Of a DNA stretch of 52,179 nt, positions 35,252-44,731 are shown one piece after another. The stretch is from positions 1-52,179 of the forward strand of contig CAMDQN010000033.1 of assembly GCA_945905925.1 (NCBI GenBank), read 5' to 3'. Source of the DNA: Singulisphaera sp. GP187. GTDB taxonomy: Bacteria > Planctomycetota > Planctomycetia > Gemmatales > Gemmataceae. The position numbers and the translations under genes were made by a program. Numbering within the stretch: the stretch's first letter is position 1; every line of letters begins with the position of its first letter. The notes beneath the pieces were generated by a model. It saw nothing but the letters and a program-made list of their open reading frames with translations. It did not search any database and was not told where the DNA came from.

Positions 35252-36691
35252 ATGTTGCGCGTACTCGGCTCTCCCCACCGGTTCTGCGACGGTATCACCC
35301 GGCGCGAGGCGCTCACGGTCGGCGCTTCGACTGTCCTGGGCGCGGGCTTCACACTGCCGAACCTGCTCGCGGCGGAGAAGCGTAACACTGCGGTCAACAA
35401 GCCAAATGCCATCGCGAAGAACGTCATCGTGATCTATCTGCACGGCGGCGCGCCGACGCAAGACATGTGGGACTTGAAGCCCAACGCGCCGGTGGAGATT
35501 CGCGGCGAGTTCAAGCCCACTCCAACGAACGTAACTGGCATTCAGATTTGCGAACACATGCCGAAGACGGCGCGGTGGATGCACAAGATGGCGCTGCTGC
35601 GCTCCGTGAACCACAAGGCCGGGTGCCACAACACGCTGCCGAGTTTCACCGGCAGCGAGCAACCGGTGGACATCAACGAGCTAATCCCGCGCGACAGCTA
35701 CCCACCTGGCATGGGTGCGGTGTGCGAATCGCTAAAACCCGCGGGCACCGACCTGCCGCACTACGTCGCGTTGCCGACCGTGCTGGGCTGGGGCTTCGCG
35801 ATCGACCGGCCCGGCCCACACGGTGGGTTCCTCGGCAAGAAGTGCGACCCACTGTGGAGCATGACCGATCCGAAGATCGACAAGAACCCGCCCGCGGGCC
35901 GGCGCCCCATGTGGCTCGGCGAACCGAAACTCGCCGACACGAAGCTCGCGGCCGACATGACCATCGACCGGCTCGATACGCGGCGCTCGCTGCTGCAACA
36001 ACTCGACCGCGAGCAGAAGCGCGTGGAATCGTCCGCGGCGCCCGGCTACGACCAGACCCGCCAGAAGGCGTTCGACCTGCTCACCGCGTCCAAACTCAAG
36101 ACGGCGTTCGATCTGAACCAGGAAAGCCCGAAACTGAAGGACCGTTACGGGCACCACTTGTTCGGCAACAGCGCGATCGTCGCCCGCCGCTTGATCGAGA
36201 GTGGCGTCAGGTTCGTCGATCTGTACTGGGACGGCTACCCGTCGCGCCACCCCACGAACCTCGACCCATACTGGGACACGCACAGCAAGAACTTCGAGCA
36301 ACTGAAACTCGTGAACCTCCCGTACCTCGACCAGACTTATGCGGCGCTGCTGAACGATCTGGACGAACGCGGAATGCTGGACGAAACGCTTGTGGTGATG
36401 ATGAGCGACATGGGCCGCACGCCGCGCGTGAACGGCAGTGCGGGTCGCGATCACTGGACATCGTGCTACTCAGTGGTGTTCGCGGGAGCCGGCGTGAAAG
36501 GCGGCATCGTGTGCGGGCAGAGCGATTCGCAAGCGGCTTACGTGAAAGACCGCCCAGTTCGCCCCGCGGACATCTGCACGACGATCTACCACCTGCTCGG
36601 CATCGACCCCGACATGCCGGTGTACGACAAGGCGAACCGCCCCGTGCCAATCTCCTACGGTGGCGAACCGATCCGCGAGATTCTGACGTAG
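35252..36691 (+). CDS. DUF1501 family protein, Tat-type signal
   Basis: A protein of 479 residues of the DUF1501 family, whose fold is related to the alkaline phosphatase/sulfatase superfamily. The start ITRREALTVGASTVLGAG fits a twin-arginine signal. Family features are IVIYLHGGAPTQDMWDLKPN at the start of the mature domain, MALLRSVNHK, and MSDMGRTPRVNG with RDHW near the C-terminus. No activity has been established. These proteins usually pair with PSD1 cytochromes, but none is adjacent to this copy. The stop codon lies 1 base before a family C repeat. Confidence 0.92.
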   Translation: MLRVLGSPHRFCDGITRREALTVGASTVLGAGFTLPNLLAAEKRNTAVNKPNAIAKNVIVIYLHGGAPTQDMWDLKPNAPVEIRGEFKPTPTNVTGIQICEHMPKTARWMHKMALLRSVNHKAGCHNTLPSFTGSEQPVDINELIPRDSYPPGMGAVCESLKPAGTDLPHYVALPTVLGWGFAIDRPGPHGGFLGKKCDPLWSMTDPKIDKNPPAGRRPMWLGEPKLADTKLAADMTIDRLDTRRSLLQQLDREQKRVESSAAPGYDQTRQKAFDLLTASKLKTAFDLNQESPKLKDRYGHHLFGNSAIVARRLIESGVRFVDLYWDGYPSRHPTNLDPYWDTHSKNFEQLKLVNLPYLDQTYAALLNDLDERGMLDETLVVMMSDMGRTPRVNGSAGRDHWTSCYSVVFAGAGVKGGIVCGQSDSQAAYVKDRPVRPADICTTIYHLLGIDPDMPVYDKANRPVPISYGGEPIREILT

Positions 36692-36692
36692 G

Positions 36693-36784
36693 TAGAGTAT
36701 TCACCGCAGAGAACGCGGAGAAAACAGAATCGCGTGGTGTGGCTCTTTGTTTTCTCCGTGTTCTCTGCGGTGAATACTCTTCTA
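36693..36784. repeat. Palindromic repeat family C, copy 3; carries a stop codon of the creatininase gene
   Basis: Left arm 36693-36726 (core ATTCACCGCAGAGAACGCGG) is mirrored by 36748-36784. It shares its core with the element at 13744-13858 and the fragment at 1-87. The stop codon of the creatininase-like gene (36782-36784, minus strand) is the last three bases of the element. Confidence 0.92.
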
Positions 36785-37657
36785 TCCCCCGAGTGGCCTC
36801 TGTCCCCACGGGATCGGCATCGTCGGCGGGTTGCGGTGGCGGTCCTTACGCACGTCCTTCGGCCGGTCCTTCCACCACGTGATGTAGCGCCCGAGGTGCT
36901 TCACCGCTTCTTCGTAGGCTTGACGGCCCTTCTCCGGGGTCGCGAGTTCGGCGTCGCCAAGCACGCCCGTGTCGGAGTAACTGCTCGTCCACGAAACGGT
37001 CGTCGCCGGACCCGCGCCGAACAGATCGACCCAGTTGAACGGGCTGTCGTCGTTGTTGAAACTAATCGTGCCGCTCTTGATGAGGTCTTTGCGGACGTTG
37101 TCGCCGTCGAGATAGAGATAGAGGCTCGTCTCAAGTTCACACGCGTGTGAGCAGCCGCCGGGAAACTTACTCTGTCTCCACTTCGGCATGAATGTCTTGT
37201 CTACCGTGAGCAGGTTCCACCACGCGACCAGGCTGCACTCCGCGTCGGTTTCCAGATTCGTGCGGCGGGCGACGAGGTCCAGATTCGGCATGTTCGAGCC
37301 GTGGCCGTTCAAGAGGATGATCTTCTTGAAGCCGTGGTACGCGAGCGACTTCGTGATATCGAGCACGTGGTGCATGAAGTGCTCGAAGTCCGTGTTGATC
37401 GTACCGGGGAAGTCCATCACGTGCCCGGTGTAACCGTAGGCGACGACTGGGAGCACGAGCATCTTGTCCGGGATCTCGCGCCCGGTGCCGTTGGCGATCC
37501 CGCACGGGCACACGAGGTCCACGTCGAGCGGCAGGTGGTGACCGTGCTGCTCCACAGCGCCACACGGAACGATACACACCTTCCCCAGATCAACCGCGTC
37601 GTTGATCTCCGGCCACGTCAGCTTCTCATAGCGATATTCTGTCAGCGCGCGACTCAT
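36782..37657 (-). CDS. Creatininase family protein
   Basis: An amidohydrolase of 291 residues. Metal-binding residues of the creatininase fold are present: Glu36, His38 and Asp45 in PCGAVEQHGHHLPLDVDL, the NGHGSN motif, and HACELETSLY near residue 170. Members hydrolyse cyclic amides such as creatinine, or C-N bonds in sugar-derived lactams. It is the last gene of the six-gene operon, beginning 9 bases after the enolase-superfamily gene. The stop codon lies in a palindromic repeat. Confidence 0.92.
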   Translation of the reverse strand: MSRALTEYRYEKLTWPEINDAVDLGKVCIVPCGAVEQHGHHLPLDVDLVCPCGIANGTGREIPDKMLVLPVVAYGYTGHVMDFPGTINTDFEHFMHHVLDITKSLAYHGFKKIILLNGHGSNMPNLDLVARRTNLETDAECSLVAWWNLLTVDKTFMPKWRQSKFPGGCSHACELETSLYLYLDGDNVRKDLIKSGTISFNNDDSPFNWVDLFGAGPATTVSWTSSYSDTGVLGDAELATPEKGRQAYEEAVKHLGRYITWWKDRPKDVRKDRHRNPPTMPIPWGQRPLGG

Positions 37658-37666
37658 GGGTGCTCC

Positions 37667-38785
37667 TTATTTTGATTCCGCGACCAGATACTTCTGCACG
37701 AACTTCTCGTCCAACGTCACACCGAGGCCGGGTCGGTCGGGCACTTCCATCCAACCATTCACGGACTGAATCTTCTCGTGCGTCAGGTCGTGGCGCAGCG
37801 GTGAATCTTCGACGCAGTCCTCGAACACGAACGCGTCGCGACACGTTGAGAGCCAATGGATGCTCGCGGCGACAGTGAGCGGGCTGGTGTAGCAGTGGTT
37901 GCACAACCGCGCGCCGATCTCTTCCACGCGAGCGCGTATATACGCGGCGTCCGTGAACCCGCAGCGCGAGATGTCTACCTGATAAACATCGAGCGCCTGT
38001 CGGTCGATGAACGGTCGGAACGACTCGCGCCCGCACTCCCCTTCCCCGGCCGCGATCGGGATCGGCGACCGGTCGCGCAGCCACACGTAACCGTCGATGT
38101 CGTCCTCACGCAGCGGTTCCTCGAACCACTCCGGCGAATACTCCGCGAACGCGTGCGCCCGGCGTAATGCGGTGCGCGCGTCGTACACGCAGCCCGCGTC
38201 GATGAGCAGCGTGTTCTTGCCGAGTCCTTCGCGTGCGCCTTTCACAAGGTCGATGTCAACCGCTTCGGAGGTGCCCATCGGCTCCCATCCGAACTTCACC
38301 GCGGAGTACCCGGCGCTCACCCACTTTCGCGCGATGTCGGCGGTTTCCTTTCCGTCGCGGCCGAACAGGATGGATGCGTACCCGCGAACGCGGTCGTGCT
38401 GCTTGCCGCCGAGCAGCCGGTGAATCGGCTGGCCGAACGCCTTCCCTTTCAAGTCCCACAGCGCCATATCGACGGCGGCCATCGCGGTGATGCCGACCGC
38501 TTTGCGACCGAAGTACATCGTCTTGCGATACATCTTCTGCCACAACCGCTCGTGGTCGAGCGGGTTCTCACCGACGAGCAACTGCCGGAGTCCGCACGCG
38601 ATGTTGTGACTGAACGGCGCGTCGATGATGGCTTTGACAACTTCCGGCGATGAGTCCGCTTCGCCCACCCCTTCGAGGCCGTCGTCGGTGCGGATGCGAA
38701 CGAGCACCGAGTCCTGGCTGCTCGCGGTCTTCGCGATGATGTTCGGGATGCGGAGTATCTGACACACGACCTGCGTGATCTTCAT
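37667..38785 (-). CDS. Enolase superfamily (MR/MLE) enzyme, operon member
   Basis: A sugar-acid dehydratase/epimerase-like protein of 372 residues. Visible active-site features are Lys164 in SAVKFGWEPMG, Asp196 in LLIDAGCVYD, Glu222 or Glu223 in WFEEPLREDD, and Glu248 or Glu250 in AAGEGECGRESF, which together would bind magnesium. The start overlaps the preceding gene's stop by 4 bases (ATGA), so translation is coupled. It shares the fold and roughly the length of the enzyme at 33973 but differs in key segments: no PHGWN motif, and LCNHCYTS instead. It is probably an isofunctional-unrelated member acting on another acid sugar. Confidence 0.9.
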   Translation of the reverse strand: MKITQVVCQILRIPNIIAKTASSQDSVLVRIRTDDGLEGVGEADSSPEVVKAIIDAPFSHNIACGLRQLLVGENPLDHERLWQKMYRKTMYFGRKAVGITAMAAVDMALWDLKGKAFGQPIHRLLGGKQHDRVRGYASILFGRDGKETADIARKWVSAGYSAVKFGWEPMGTSEAVDIDLVKGAREGLGKNTLLIDAGCVYDARTALRRAHAFAEYSPEWFEEPLREDDIDGYVWLRDRSPIPIAAGEGECGRESFRPFIDRQALDVYQVDISRCGFTDAAYIRARVEEIGARLCNHCYTSPLTVAASIHWLSTCRDAFVFEDCVEDSPLRHDLTHEKIQSVNGWMEVPDRPGLGVTLDEKFVQKYLVAESK

Positions 38786-39807
38786 GGCAATTTCCGTGGG
38801 TCCACATCATGAGCGATGCACGCGACGCAATCCCCTTGCGCCACGATAGAGGGCGCGCGTGTGGCGATCAGCACGCCTGCCGAGTTCGCGACCACTTGAA
38901 CCGGGTCGCGGTCGGGGCGTTCGAGAAAGTGAATCGCGCCCACTGGTTGGCCTGCGTCCACATTCTCGCCAAGCGGGACGAGGTTCTCGTACACGCCCGA
39001 TTCCAGCGCGAACCGGTAGTCTTCCCAGTTGAGTGCTTGCACCCATCGCGTCGGGTCGAGGCCGAGCGATTCGCGCGTGACCGCTTGTCCCGGCAGCAGG
39101 CCGAAGTGCATCAGCACGTTTCGTAGACCCATCTGCGTTTCCGCATGGACGAGCGCTGTCACGTTCTCGCTACCGCCCATCTCGGTGGTGATAACGGTCT
39201 TCCCCTGGCTCTCCGCCTCGACGGGAAGCAAACCGGTGCCCGCTATGTCTGCGTAGAGGAAGCAGAAGTCGGTGTTCCACGCTTCGGTGCCCGCGAGCAT
39301 CGCCTCCCGCTGCTTCCCCTTTGGGACAAGGTGCATGTGGGCGCACGGCTCGAAGTCCATGCTGCGCCCGCCGGTGTGCATGTCGATAACGATGTCGGCT
39401 CGCGGGAACAACTCGGTGGTGAGGTAGTGAGCGACCACTTCGCTCGGCGTGCCGGTCGGGTTGCCGGGGAAGCAGCGGTTGAAGTTCTTCCCGTCGAGGG
39501 GCGAGAGTCGCGTTGCGGCCTTCGCTGCGGGCATCGTGAGCGTCGGGATCAGGATCAGTCGGCCGCTGACGTGTTCCGACGTGAGTTCGCGCAGCAACCG
39601 CATGATCGCGATCTGACCGGGGTACTCGTCGCCGTGATTCCCCGCGAGCACGAGTGCCGTCGGACCGGTGCCGCGACCGATCACCGTGACCGGCAACATT
39701 AAGTTCGCCCACCCGCCGAGGTTGTACGAGTACGGCACATAGAGGTGCCCGTACTGCTTCCCGGGTTTGTCGTAATCGACCGTGGCACGGATGGGCGAAG
39801 CAGTCAC
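38782..39807 (-). CDS. Succinylglutamate desuccinylase/aspartoacylase (AstE/AspA) family deacylase
   Basis: A zinc deacylase of 341 residues. The site is H58-x-x-E61 in LAGNHGDEYPGQ and H145 in VIDMHTGGRS, the typical H-x-x-E...H arrangement of the M14-like AstE/AspA group. The C-terminal third contains a small beta domain (LVPLGENVDAGQPVGAIHFL). It should hydrolyse an N-acyl amino acid or amide. GTG 39807 was chosen because it overlaps the DUF1501 stop as GTGA, and the alternative longer frame lies in the neighbour gene. Confidence 0.9.
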   Translation of the reverse strand: MTASPIRATVDYDKPGKQYGHLYVPYSYNLGGWANLMLPVTVIGRGTGPTALVLAGNHGDEYPGQIAIMRLLRELTSEHVSGRLILIPTLTMPAAKAATRLSPLDGKNFNRCFPGNPTGTPSEVVAHYLTTELFPRADIVIDMHTGGRSMDFEPCAHMHLVPKGKQREAMLAGTEAWNTDFCFLYADIAGTGLLPVEAESQGKTVITTEMGGSENVTALVHAETQMGLRNVLMHFGLLPGQAVTRESLGLDPTRWVQALNWEDYRFALESGVYENLVPLGENVDAGQPVGAIHFLERPDRDPVQVVANSAGVLIATRAPSIVAQGDCVACIAHDVDPRKLP

Positions 39808-41222
39808 GCGATCATCTCCTTGACGACTTTGCCATGAACATCGGTAAGCCGGAAATCGCGGCCCGCGTACCGGTATGTCAGTTTCTCGTGATCGAAGCCG
39901 AGCAGGCGCAGCATTGTGGCATGAAGGTCGTGGACATGCACCTTGTTTTCGGCCGCCGCGAAACCAAACTCGTCGGTCGCACCAATCACTACGCCACCCT
40001 TTACTCCTCCCCCGGCGAGCCAGCACGTGAAGCCGTAATGGTTGTGGTCGCGGCCGTTGAGCGCGGGGAGTTCCGCGACCGGCGTGCGCCCAAACTCCCC
40101 GCCCCACTGCACCAACGTTGAATCGAACAGCCCGCGTTGTTTCAGGTCGCTGAGGAACGCGGCGATGGGCTGGTCCCACTGATCCGCGAGTTTGCGGTGG
40201 TTCACCGCGAGACCGTCGTGGTTGTCCCACGGTTGCCCCGCTCCGCTCCAGAGTTGCACCACGCGTACGCCGCGCTCTATGAGGCGCCGCGTGAGCAACA
40301 GTTGCCGGCCGATGGTGGTGTCGCCGTAGAGGTCGCGAATCTTCTTCGTCTCGCGGCTTAGGTCGAATACGTCGGCCGCTTCGGACTGCATCCTGAACGC
40401 CAATTCGAAGGTCCGTATGCGTGCCTCAAGTTGCGCGTCGTCCCCACGCTGTGCGAGGTGACGCGCGTTCAGCGCCGCGACGAGGTCGAGTTGCTCGCGT
40501 TGCTTCTCAACGGGAAGTTCGGTATTGCGGATGTGTGCGATGAGTTTATCGACCTGCGTGTGCTGGCTGTCGATGTATGTGCCCTGGTAGACGCCCGGCA
40601 GGAACGCGGAGCGCCAGTTCTGCGTGGTGACGATGGGATACCCGCCGGGGCACATGACGACGAACCCCGGCAGGTTGCGGTTCTCGCTGCCGAGTCCGTA
40701 GGTCACCCAACTGCCGAGGCTCGGTCGCGGTTGGCGCCCGTCGCCGCAGTTCATGAGCAACAGCGACGGTTCGTGATTCGGCACATCGGCATACATTGAA
40801 CGAATCACACACATATCGTCGATATGCGCCGCGGTCTTGGCGAAGATCTCGCTCACCTCGATGCCGGACTTGCCGTACTTCGCGAACTTGAACGGCGACC
40901 GCATCGCGGCCCCGGTCTTCCGCTCGGTGCGCAGGTTGCCGGTCGGGATGGGCTTGCCGTGGTACTTCTCAAGCATTGGCTTCGGGTCGAAGGTATCGAC
41001 CTGCGACGGCCCGCCGTTCATGAACAGGTGAACGACGTGTTTCGCCTTTGCCGCGAAGTGCGGCTTCTTGGGCGCAAGCGGATCTGCTGACAAGCCCGCA
41101 GCGCAAGCAAGGGGAGCATCGTCGGCCAGCACGCCCGCGAGGGCAATGGTGCCAATGCCGGTGCCGCAGCGATTCAGCATTTCGCGACGCGAAAGTGGGA
41201 GCATGGTCATTCTGTTCCTCAA
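39804..41222 (-). CDS. DUF1501 family protein, operon member
   Basis: A DUF1501 protein of 472 residues. A Tat-type signal, LSRREMLNRCGTGIGTIALA, is followed by HVVHLFMNGGPSQVDTFDPK. The C-terminus keeps the family features WGGEFGRTPVAE, RDHNHYGF, and HVHDLHATMLRLLGFDHEKL. The start (ATG 41222) overlaps the PSD1 stop by 4 bases. Its closest relative in the window is the product at 47333: both share FDHEKLTYRYAGRDFRLTDV-type C-terminal sequence. The PSD1-DUF1501 pair is probably a functional unit, exported together. Confidence 0.92.
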   Translation of the reverse strand: MRNRMTMLPLSRREMLNRCGTGIGTIALAGVLADDAPLACAAGLSADPLAPKKPHFAAKAKHVVHLFMNGGPSQVDTFDPKPMLEKYHGKPIPTGNLRTERKTGAAMRSPFKFAKYGKSGIEVSEIFAKTAAHIDDMCVIRSMYADVPNHEPSLLLMNCGDGRQPRPSLGSWVTYGLGSENRNLPGFVVMCPGGYPIVTTQNWRSAFLPGVYQGTYIDSQHTQVDKLIAHIRNTELPVEKQREQLDLVAALNARHLAQRGDDAQLEARIRTFELAFRMQSEAADVFDLSRETKKIRDLYGDTTIGRQLLLTRRLIERGVRVVQLWSGAGQPWDNHDGLAVNHRKLADQWDQPIAAFLSDLKQRGLFDSTLVQWGGEFGRTPVAELPALNGRDHNHYGFTCWLAGGGVKGGVVIGATDEFGFAAAENKVHVHDLHATMLRLLGFDHEKLTYRYAGRDFRLTDVHGKVVKEMIA

Positions 41223-43960
41223 TCCACGAATGCGAACTCGTTGGTCATGATCAGCGCGTGGGCGAGGTCGGTCCAGCGGTCGGCGCCCTTCGCTACGAAA
41301 GCCAGCGCCAGTTTGCGTTCGTCCGTGGCCGGTTTGCGGCCGTACACGGTGAGGTAGATCAGGTCGAGCCGGTCGCCCGCGTTGGTGAGCTTCTGCACCG
41401 CGGGGAGCGCGACCAACTGCTTCGCCGCGGCGCGGGCGTATGGCCCATTCATCAGGAAGAGCGCTTGTGGGGCAACGGTCGTATTCGTGCGCTCCGGGGT
41501 GAGGCCCGAAGGATTCGGCACGTCAAACGTCGTGAGCAGCGAAGGGAATTCCAGTCGATCAACGTAACCGTACACCGCGCGGCGCTTGTTGCCGCCGAAG
41601 AGACGCACGCTCGCGCCGCCGAGCTTCGCGTCGAGTTGACCGGACACGGCTAGCACCGTGTCATGTAACGGCTCGAACTCCAACCGACGCCGGTTCTGCT
41701 TCCACAGCAGCCGGTTCTCCGAATCGACCGCCAGCGCCTCGGCGCGATCGAGGCTCGATTGGGTGTAGGTCGCCGAGAGCATGATGAGCTTGTGGAGGCG
41801 CTTGACGGCCCACTTTGCGCCGACAGTGGGCTTACTGGGGGTGGTGAACTCACTCGCCAACCAATCGAGCAACTCTGGATGTGTGGGTGCGTCACCACGA
41901 AGCCCGAAGTCGCCTGGGGTTCCGACCAGCGCCTTCCCGAAGTGGTGCATCCACACACGATTCACGAACACGCGCGCCGTCAGCGGGTTGTCCTTCGACA
42001 CGATCTCGCGGGCCAGGTCGAGCCGGCCACTGCCGGCACTCGCGAACGGCTTGCGCGCGGGGTTGGCGATCTTCACGAACTGACGCGGCACCGGTTCGCC
42101 CGGCCGACCCGGGTGACCACGATCAAACACCCGAGGCTCGTAAGCGCGCGGTGCGTCGTGAAGCACCATCGCCCGCGGCGGCCCCTTCGCGAGCCAGGTT
42201 TCGAGCGCTCGCAGGTGTTTCTGGTACTCGCCCTGTGTGGCGCGGTCCGGGAACAACGACAGGAAACCCCAGTCGAGCGCGAGCGGCGCGTCGGCGGGCG
42301 CGTCGGGACCATAGAGCACCTTGCGGAGTTCCTCGGCGTCGGGATCGTTTAGTGCCGCTTGCGGCTTCGCGATTTCATCCCTCCACTGCGCATCGACTCG
42401 CGCGAATAACTTGCCATAACGCTCAGCGACTTCCTTAAGCGACTTCGGCGGGTCCGCGAACGCAGCCGCGACGAGCTTGTTCCCGCCGATAACGGTCTTC
42501 AGCAACGCGGGCGCCTTCTCGTCGAACTCCGCATCGCTCAACTCCGCGATGGCGTGCCAGTGGAGAAACGCGGGGTGCTTCCGCTTCTTGGTGTCGGTGA
42601 GGAACTGCCGCCAGCGCGTGATCATGCTCGGGTTCAGGTCGCCGGGGTCCGCGAGCAACATGAAGTCGTCCGCGGGCGGCTGATTGCGCGCCGCGTGCGC
42701 CGCGAGCAGATATTCGCCAGCGCGACTGCGAGCACCGTTTACGAGAGTGGCGTGCTTCGCGGTCACGAAGGCCACGAGTTGCTTATCAAGGATGTGAAGC
42801 CCAGCGCGGTACAACACCGAGTCGAACCCACCCGGAGCCGGACCCGCGAGCGGCGGAACGGTGGGTTCAATCGAACTTCGGAGGACACCGTAGAGCGAGT
42901 AGTAATCGGCCGCGGGGATCGGGTCGAATTTGTGATCGTGACAGCGGGCGCACGTGACCGTGAGTCCCAGCAAGCCGCGCGTCACGACATCCATGCGGTC
43001 GTCGATGATGTCGTGCGTGTTGTTCATGAAGTGCCCGCCGACCGTCAGGAAACCGAGCGCGGCTTGCGCCGGCACATCGTTCGGTACGAGCAGGTCGGCC
43101 GCGAGTTGCTCCGTCACGAACCAGTCGAACGGCTTGTCTTCGTTGAATGCGCGAATGACGTAATCGCGATACGTCCACGCCCACGGGTACTCCTTCCCCT
43201 CGAAGAACACATAGCCCTTGTTGTCCGCGTAGCGTGCCACGTCGAGCCAGTGCCGGCCCCAACGCTCACCGTATCGCGGACTCGCGAGCAACCGGTCGAG
43301 CAGTTTCTCGTAAGCCTCGGGTGAATCGTCCTTCACGAACGCTTCCACTTCTTCAGGTGTCGGCGGAAAGCCGTGAAGATCGAACGTCGCGCGCCGGATG
43401 AGCGTGCGCTTGTCCGCTCGCGGCGACAGTGACAACTTGTTGTCGTTCAGTTTCGCCAGAACGAAGGCGTCAATGGGGTGAACGTTCGCCTTCGGCTCGC
43501 GGCTAACTTTGGGAACCTCTGGTCGCACAACAGGTTTGAAGGCCCAGTGCTTCGCCGCGGCGCGTTCAATCAGGTTCGGCGAAGCGAGAACCACCTTCTC
43601 CGGCCACGGCGCGCCGAGTTCCACCCACTTCGCGAGCGCCGCGATTTCGCGGTCGGGGAGTTTGCCGCCGGGCGGCATCTTCAAGTCCTTGTCGGTATGC
43701 AGAATCGCCTTGAGCAGAAGCCCATCCTTCGGTTTGCCGGCAACGACGGCCGCTCCGCTCTGCCCGCCCATCAGGAGTCCGTCGCGGGTGTCGAGGCGCA
43801 AACCGCTCTTCGGCTTCTCCGCACCGTGGCACGACAGACATTTCTCGACCAGCACCGGTCGCACGTTCTTCTCGAAGAACTCCAGCGCGGCCGAGTCCGC
43901 GGCGCGCGCCGTTGAAGCCAACAGCAATACGGCGAGGGCGAGGAGAGTGGCACGAGTCAT
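41219..43960 (-). CDS. PSD1 domain protein (cytochrome c, DUF1549, DUF1553)
   Basis: A planctomycete-type exported protein of 913 residues. A signal peptide is followed by a cytochrome-like domain with a single heme site, CLSCHGAEKPKSGLRLDTRD (41-60). DUF1549 starts near residue 162 with HPIDAFVLAKL and includes GERWGRHWLDVARYAD and TCARCHDHKFDPIPAADYY. DUF1553 includes NPLTARVFVNRVWMHHFGKA and APQALFLMNG. The family is thought to take part in carbohydrate breakdown, but its reaction is unknown. Residues 151-160 derive from half of palindromic repeat family A. It is the second gene of the operon, 40 bases after the cyclophilin gene. Confidence 0.93.
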   Translation of the reverse strand: MTRATLLALAVLLLASTARAADSAALEFFEKNVRPVLVEKCLSCHGAEKPKSGLRLDTRDGLLMGGQSGAAVVAGKPKDGLLLKAILHTDKDLKMPPGGKLPDREIAALAKWVELGAPWPEKVVLASPNLIERAAAKHWAFKPVVRPEVPKVSREPKANVHPIDAFVLAKLNDNKLSLSPRADKRTLIRRATFDLHGFPPTPEEVEAFVKDDSPEAYEKLLDRLLASPRYGERWGRHWLDVARYADNKGYVFFEGKEYPWAWTYRDYVIRAFNEDKPFDWFVTEQLAADLLVPNDVPAQAALGFLTVGGHFMNNTHDIIDDRMDVVTRGLLGLTVTCARCHDHKFDPIPAADYYSLYGVLRSSIEPTVPPLAGPAPGGFDSVLYRAGLHILDKQLVAFVTAKHATLVNGARSRAGEYLLAAHAARNQPPADDFMLLADPGDLNPSMITRWRQFLTDTKKRKHPAFLHWHAIAELSDAEFDEKAPALLKTVIGGNKLVAAAFADPPKSLKEVAERYGKLFARVDAQWRDEIAKPQAALNDPDAEELRKVLYGPDAPADAPLALDWGFLSLFPDRATQGEYQKHLRALETWLAKGPPRAMVLHDAPRAYEPRVFDRGHPGRPGEPVPRQFVKIANPARKPFASAGSGRLDLAREIVSKDNPLTARVFVNRVWMHHFGKALVGTPGDFGLRGDAPTHPELLDWLASEFTTPSKPTVGAKWAVKRLHKLIMLSATYTQSSLDRAEALAVDSENRLLWKQNRRRLEFEPLHDTVLAVSGQLDAKLGGASVRLFGGNKRRAVYGYVDRLEFPSLLTTFDVPNPSGLTPERTNTTVAPQALFLMNGPYARAAAKQLVALPAVQKLTNAGDRLDLIYLTVYGRKPATDERKLALAFVAKGADRWTDLAHALIMTNEFAFVD
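43483..43507 (-). repeat. Half of palindromic repeat family A inside the PSD1 gene
   Basis: On the minus strand this reads GTTAGCCGCGAGCCGAAGGC then GAACG, identical to the left arm of the intergenic repeat at 4426-4450 except one A-to-G change. It is read in frame as VSREPKAN within the linker between the heme domain and DUF1549. No matching right arm is nearby. Confidence 0.85.
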
Positions 43961-44000
43961 GCGAAGGCCTTGCGAGCGGCTGTTGAGGCGGGAGGTCGTA

Positions 44001-44591
44001 TCACGGCAGGCGGGCGATTTTCTTGATCGCGATCGCGGGTTTGAGAGCCTGCGTCTCCGACGGCGCGGCCTGAATCTTCTTGAGGACGTCCATCCCTTTG
44101 GTCACTTTGCCGAACGCGGCGAAACCCTGACCGTCGGGGTTGCGCTTCCCACCGAAGTCGAGTTCCGGCTGCGCGCCGATGCAGATGAAGAAGCCGGAGG
44201 TCGCGGTATCCGGGCCGTCACGAGCCATCGAGATTGTACCGTCCTTGTGCGCGAGTTTCGTGTCCTTCGTGCGCTCCAACTTGATCGGCTTGAATTCGTC
44301 TTTCATCTTGTCCGGGTTGATCCCGGCTTGCACGACTTCAATCTTGATCTTGCTGTCGGGCTGGTTGTCTGGCGTCACGGTACGGTGGAACTTGCCCCCG
44401 TCGTAGAACTTGCCGTCCACGTATTTGAGGAAGTTCGCGACCGTGTCCGGTGCCTTCGGGTCCAACTCCACCTCGATGTCGCCTTTGTCGGTCTGAATGA
44501 GTACGCGCACCGGCTTGGCGGCTTTCGGCTCCTCGGCGCACGCAGCCACAGCAACCAACCCGCACAACAGCGCGAACAACAACCGCATCAT
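44001..44591 (-). CDS. Cyclophilin-type peptidylprolyl isomerase, exported
   Basis: A cyclophilin of 196 residues with a signal peptide (MMRLLFALLCGLVAVAACAEE). The domain starts VRVLIQTDKGDIEVELDPKA; further conserved parts are FYDGGKFHRTV and TISMARDGPDTATSGFFICI. It should catalyse prolyl cis-trans isomerisation in the periplasm. The start ATG 44591 has GGAGG 6 bases upstream. It is the first gene of the operon and diverges from the PSD1 gene at 44732. A role in folding the exported products of the downstream genes is plausible. Confidence 0.93.
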   Translation of the reverse strand: MMRLLFALLCGLVAVAACAEEPKAAKPVRVLIQTDKGDIEVELDPKAPDTVANFLKYVDGKFYDGGKFHRTVTPDNQPDSKIKIEVVQAGINPDKMKDEFKPIKLERTKDTKLAHKDGTISMARDGPDTATSGFFICIGAQPELDFGGKRNPDGQGFAAFGKVTKGMDVLKKIQAAPSETQALKPAIAIKKIARLP

Positions 44592-44731
44592 GACGAACCT
44601 CCAGCGCACATCAGAACCCACCGCACCCGGCGGGTCAAGGATCACGAGGCGCGTTCGGTGCTTGCTGACGCGGTTCTTGATCCGGTACTATGATCTGCGT
44701 CGCACGCCCCATCCACAACTCTCCCGCAATT
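44592..44731. promoter_or_regulatory. Divergent promoter region between the two PSD1-DUF1501 units
   Basis: These 140 bases must hold the promoters of both the minus-strand operon and the plus-strand PSD1 gene. The only clear element is GGAGG before the cyclophilin start. No convincing -35/-10 boxes or operator repeat could be picked out by eye. Confidence 0.5.

Noticed and set aside
39808-40230. Extension of the AstE/AspA-like gene to 40230
   Set aside because: The added residues are an out-of-frame reading of the DUF1501 gene; a GTGA overlap start at 39807 fits much better.
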